DNA from: Corynebacterium breve
Lineage (GTDB): Bacteria; Actinomycetota; Actinomycetes; Mycobacteriales; Mycobacteriaceae
Direction: 5' to 3'
DNA length: 64,000 nt
Assembly: GCF_030252165.1 (NCBI RefSeq)
Contig: NZ_CP126969.1
Coordinates: 2,418,001-2,482,000 of the forward strand
The position numbers and the translations under genes are program-made. This document shows positions 62,941 through 64,000 of this stretch, one piece after another (the first letter of the stretch is position 1; each line of letters begins with the position of its first letter). The notes under the pieces are model-generated. The model saw only the letters and a program-made list of their open reading frames with translations. It did no database searches and had not been told where the DNA came from.

Positions 62941-64000
62941 ATGGGGCCATTACAGACAAAGGGAGAGTTCTGGTCACCTCAGAACCCCGACAAACATGTT
63001 GAGGGAACGTTGATCTGGGAGCCAGGCTCTCGGGCGAGAGTTACGCTGAAATCCCGCCTCATTGACGAGCTGGCAAATCCGATAGAGATCTCTACTATGG
63101 GGGTGGCGTTAACAAACAGCGGGGACCCGGCTCGGATCGTTGCGGACGGGGTGCCGCGCACATTGCTTGGTGATACCAAGGCGGGACCAGTCACGTGTGT
63201 CGACTCATACTTGCAGCACTTACCAAGCAACGTGTTTGACATAGCAGCAATGTTAGAGCAGACCTGGGACCCGTACACCTTAATTGTTGGGGCGCACATG
63301 CCAGACGGGAATACTGCGAAACTTAGCGCTGTACGTTTTATCCTCGATAGCTCCGCATGGTGGAGGCAGATGCCAGACTCTGGTAGCGCGGTGAGCGGGG
63401 CCGGTGAGATTGTGTGTGAACGAACCGAAGATGGTCTGGTGTGGTTGGAATTTCGACCGTCGTCCACAATGACTCTTCGCTCGTCAGACCGTGTAGTCCA
63501 TTCGGTGATGACCCTGATGAAGCTGGCCGTAGACGTCGACCTCACACCAATTCGAATCCAAGTCCGTCGTCAAGGTCAGGCAGACTGGCTTGAAGTGAAA
63601 AACAAAGGACAGGATTCGGGGATGCTCTCGTCACCAGATCCGAAGAACCTGCTCGCTCCATCGGCGGTAACCTTGAAGCGGCTCGCAAAGTGGCTAGAGA
63701 TCGAGCAGTCTATGGACGGCCTCGCCGCAGCTGTTGCGAATCCAGTTAAAGGCGAGGCTATGCAGGTCCAGGGACTCGTGGCATGTTCGCTTATCGAGGG
63801 AATCCATAAGCGCATTATTGATTCAAGCAAGAGGGACTACGTCAAACGTGTGCGTGACCTACACAGGATAGCAATGCGTATTGACCCCGAGATTACCAGT
63901 CCAGTCGAGAATTGGGATGAAGTAGTCAGAAACGCGCGCAATGATCTTGCTCATCACAACACGGGGCGTTCGTTCGACGAGCAGTTCTACAACTGGCTAA
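62941..64000 (+). CDS. ApeA-like HEPN anti-phage protein (3' end outside window)
   Basis: An open frame of 353 codons from ATG 62941 runs off the window. The N-terminal part (GEFWSPQNPDKHVEGTLIWEPGSRARVTL) matches the beta-rich ApeA N-terminal domain. After a middle region, a helical part carries RNDLAHHN near residue 333, the RNxxxH motif of HEPN ribonucleases. ApeA is a single-gene abortive-infection defence. No strong ribosome site precedes the ATG (GGAGGGCATGG lies about 20 bp upstream), so a slightly different start is possible. It is just outside the right att-like repeat. Confidence 0.75.
   Translation, partial: MGPLQTKGEFWSPQNPDKHVEGTLIWEPGSRARVTLKSRLIDELANPIEISTMGVALTNSGDPARIVADGVPRTLLGDTKAGPVTCVDSYLQHLPSNVFDIAAMLEQTWDPYTLIVGAHMPDGNTAKLSAVRFILDSSAWWRQMPDSGSAVSGAGEIVCERTEDGLVWLEFRPSSTMTLRSSDRVVHSVMTLMKLAVDVDLTPIRIQVRRQGQADWLEVKNKGQDSGMLSSPDPKNLLAPSAVTLKRLAKWLEIEQSMDGLAAAVANPVKGEAMQVQGLVACSLIEGIHKRIIDSSKRDYVKRVRDLHRIAMRIDPEITSPVENWDEVVRNARNDLAHHNTGRSFDEQFYNWL

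Overview
The window is a chromosomal segment of a Corynebacterium species. The evidence is the gyrA tail followed by a DUF3566 membrane protein and tRNA-Ile/tRNA-Ala, and the leftward block fhaA-fhaB-pstP-rodA-pbpA-pknA-pknB-crgA. Both are arrangements typical of the dnaA-proximal part of corynebacterial and mycobacterial chromosomes. The species cannot be fixed from this sequence.

Layout. (1) 1-3.5 kb: gyrA C-terminus, DUF3566 protein, a broken zinc alcohol dehydrogenase, tRNA-Ile and two identical tRNA-Ala genes. (2) 3.7-12 kb: a DMT transporter, a complete urease operon ureABC-EFGD, a convergent ArsR/NmtR-like metal sensor and a metal- or siderophore-type binding lipoprotein. (3) 12.1-25.9 kb: a complete type I-E CRISPR-Cas locus (cas3-cas8e-cse2-cas7-cas5-cas6e-cas1-cas2) with a 74-repeat array. 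A separate two-repeat degenerate mini-array with its own terminator lies upstream of cas3. (4) 26-34 kb: a C39-like papain-fold protein, an unknown membrane protein, metF, metE, a DUF559-type nuclease-fold gene bracketed by two related long hairpins, ppiA, a rhomboid protease, and an intergenic cluster of DnaA boxes. (5) 34.5-43.9 kb: the Ser/Thr kinase, phosphatase and cell-elongation operon. (6) 44.1-62.7 kb: a genomic island next to tRNA-Leu(CAG). Its left edge carries four tRNA T-arm-like motifs spaced exactly 141 bp apart, alternating with three near-identical terminators. A 23-bp perfect direct repeat of one of these motifs recurs at 62.66 kb. The island holds drug-efflux and regulator genes, several of them broken, a junction between a truncated oxidoreductase and a truncated conjugative relaxase, and then defence-type genes: an AAA ATPase with a CxxC knuckle, a TIR plus SLATT two-gene operon, an Abi-family HEPN gene and an IS1249-like element. 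(7) 62.9-64 kb: an ApeA-like HEPN gene runs off the window end.

Working together: the urease genes form one nickel-dependent enzyme with its maturation proteins, beside a putative Ni/Co sensor. The cas genes form Cascade, the Cas3 effector and the adaptation module. pknA, pknB, pstP, FhaA, FhaB, RodA, PbpA and CrgA control wall growth and division. The best candidates for undescribed biology are the cas3-proximal pseudo-CRISPR RNA gene, the TIR-SLATT pair, the 141-bp att/terminator ladder at tRNA-Leu, the hairpin-flanked nuclease gene and the DnaA-box cluster.
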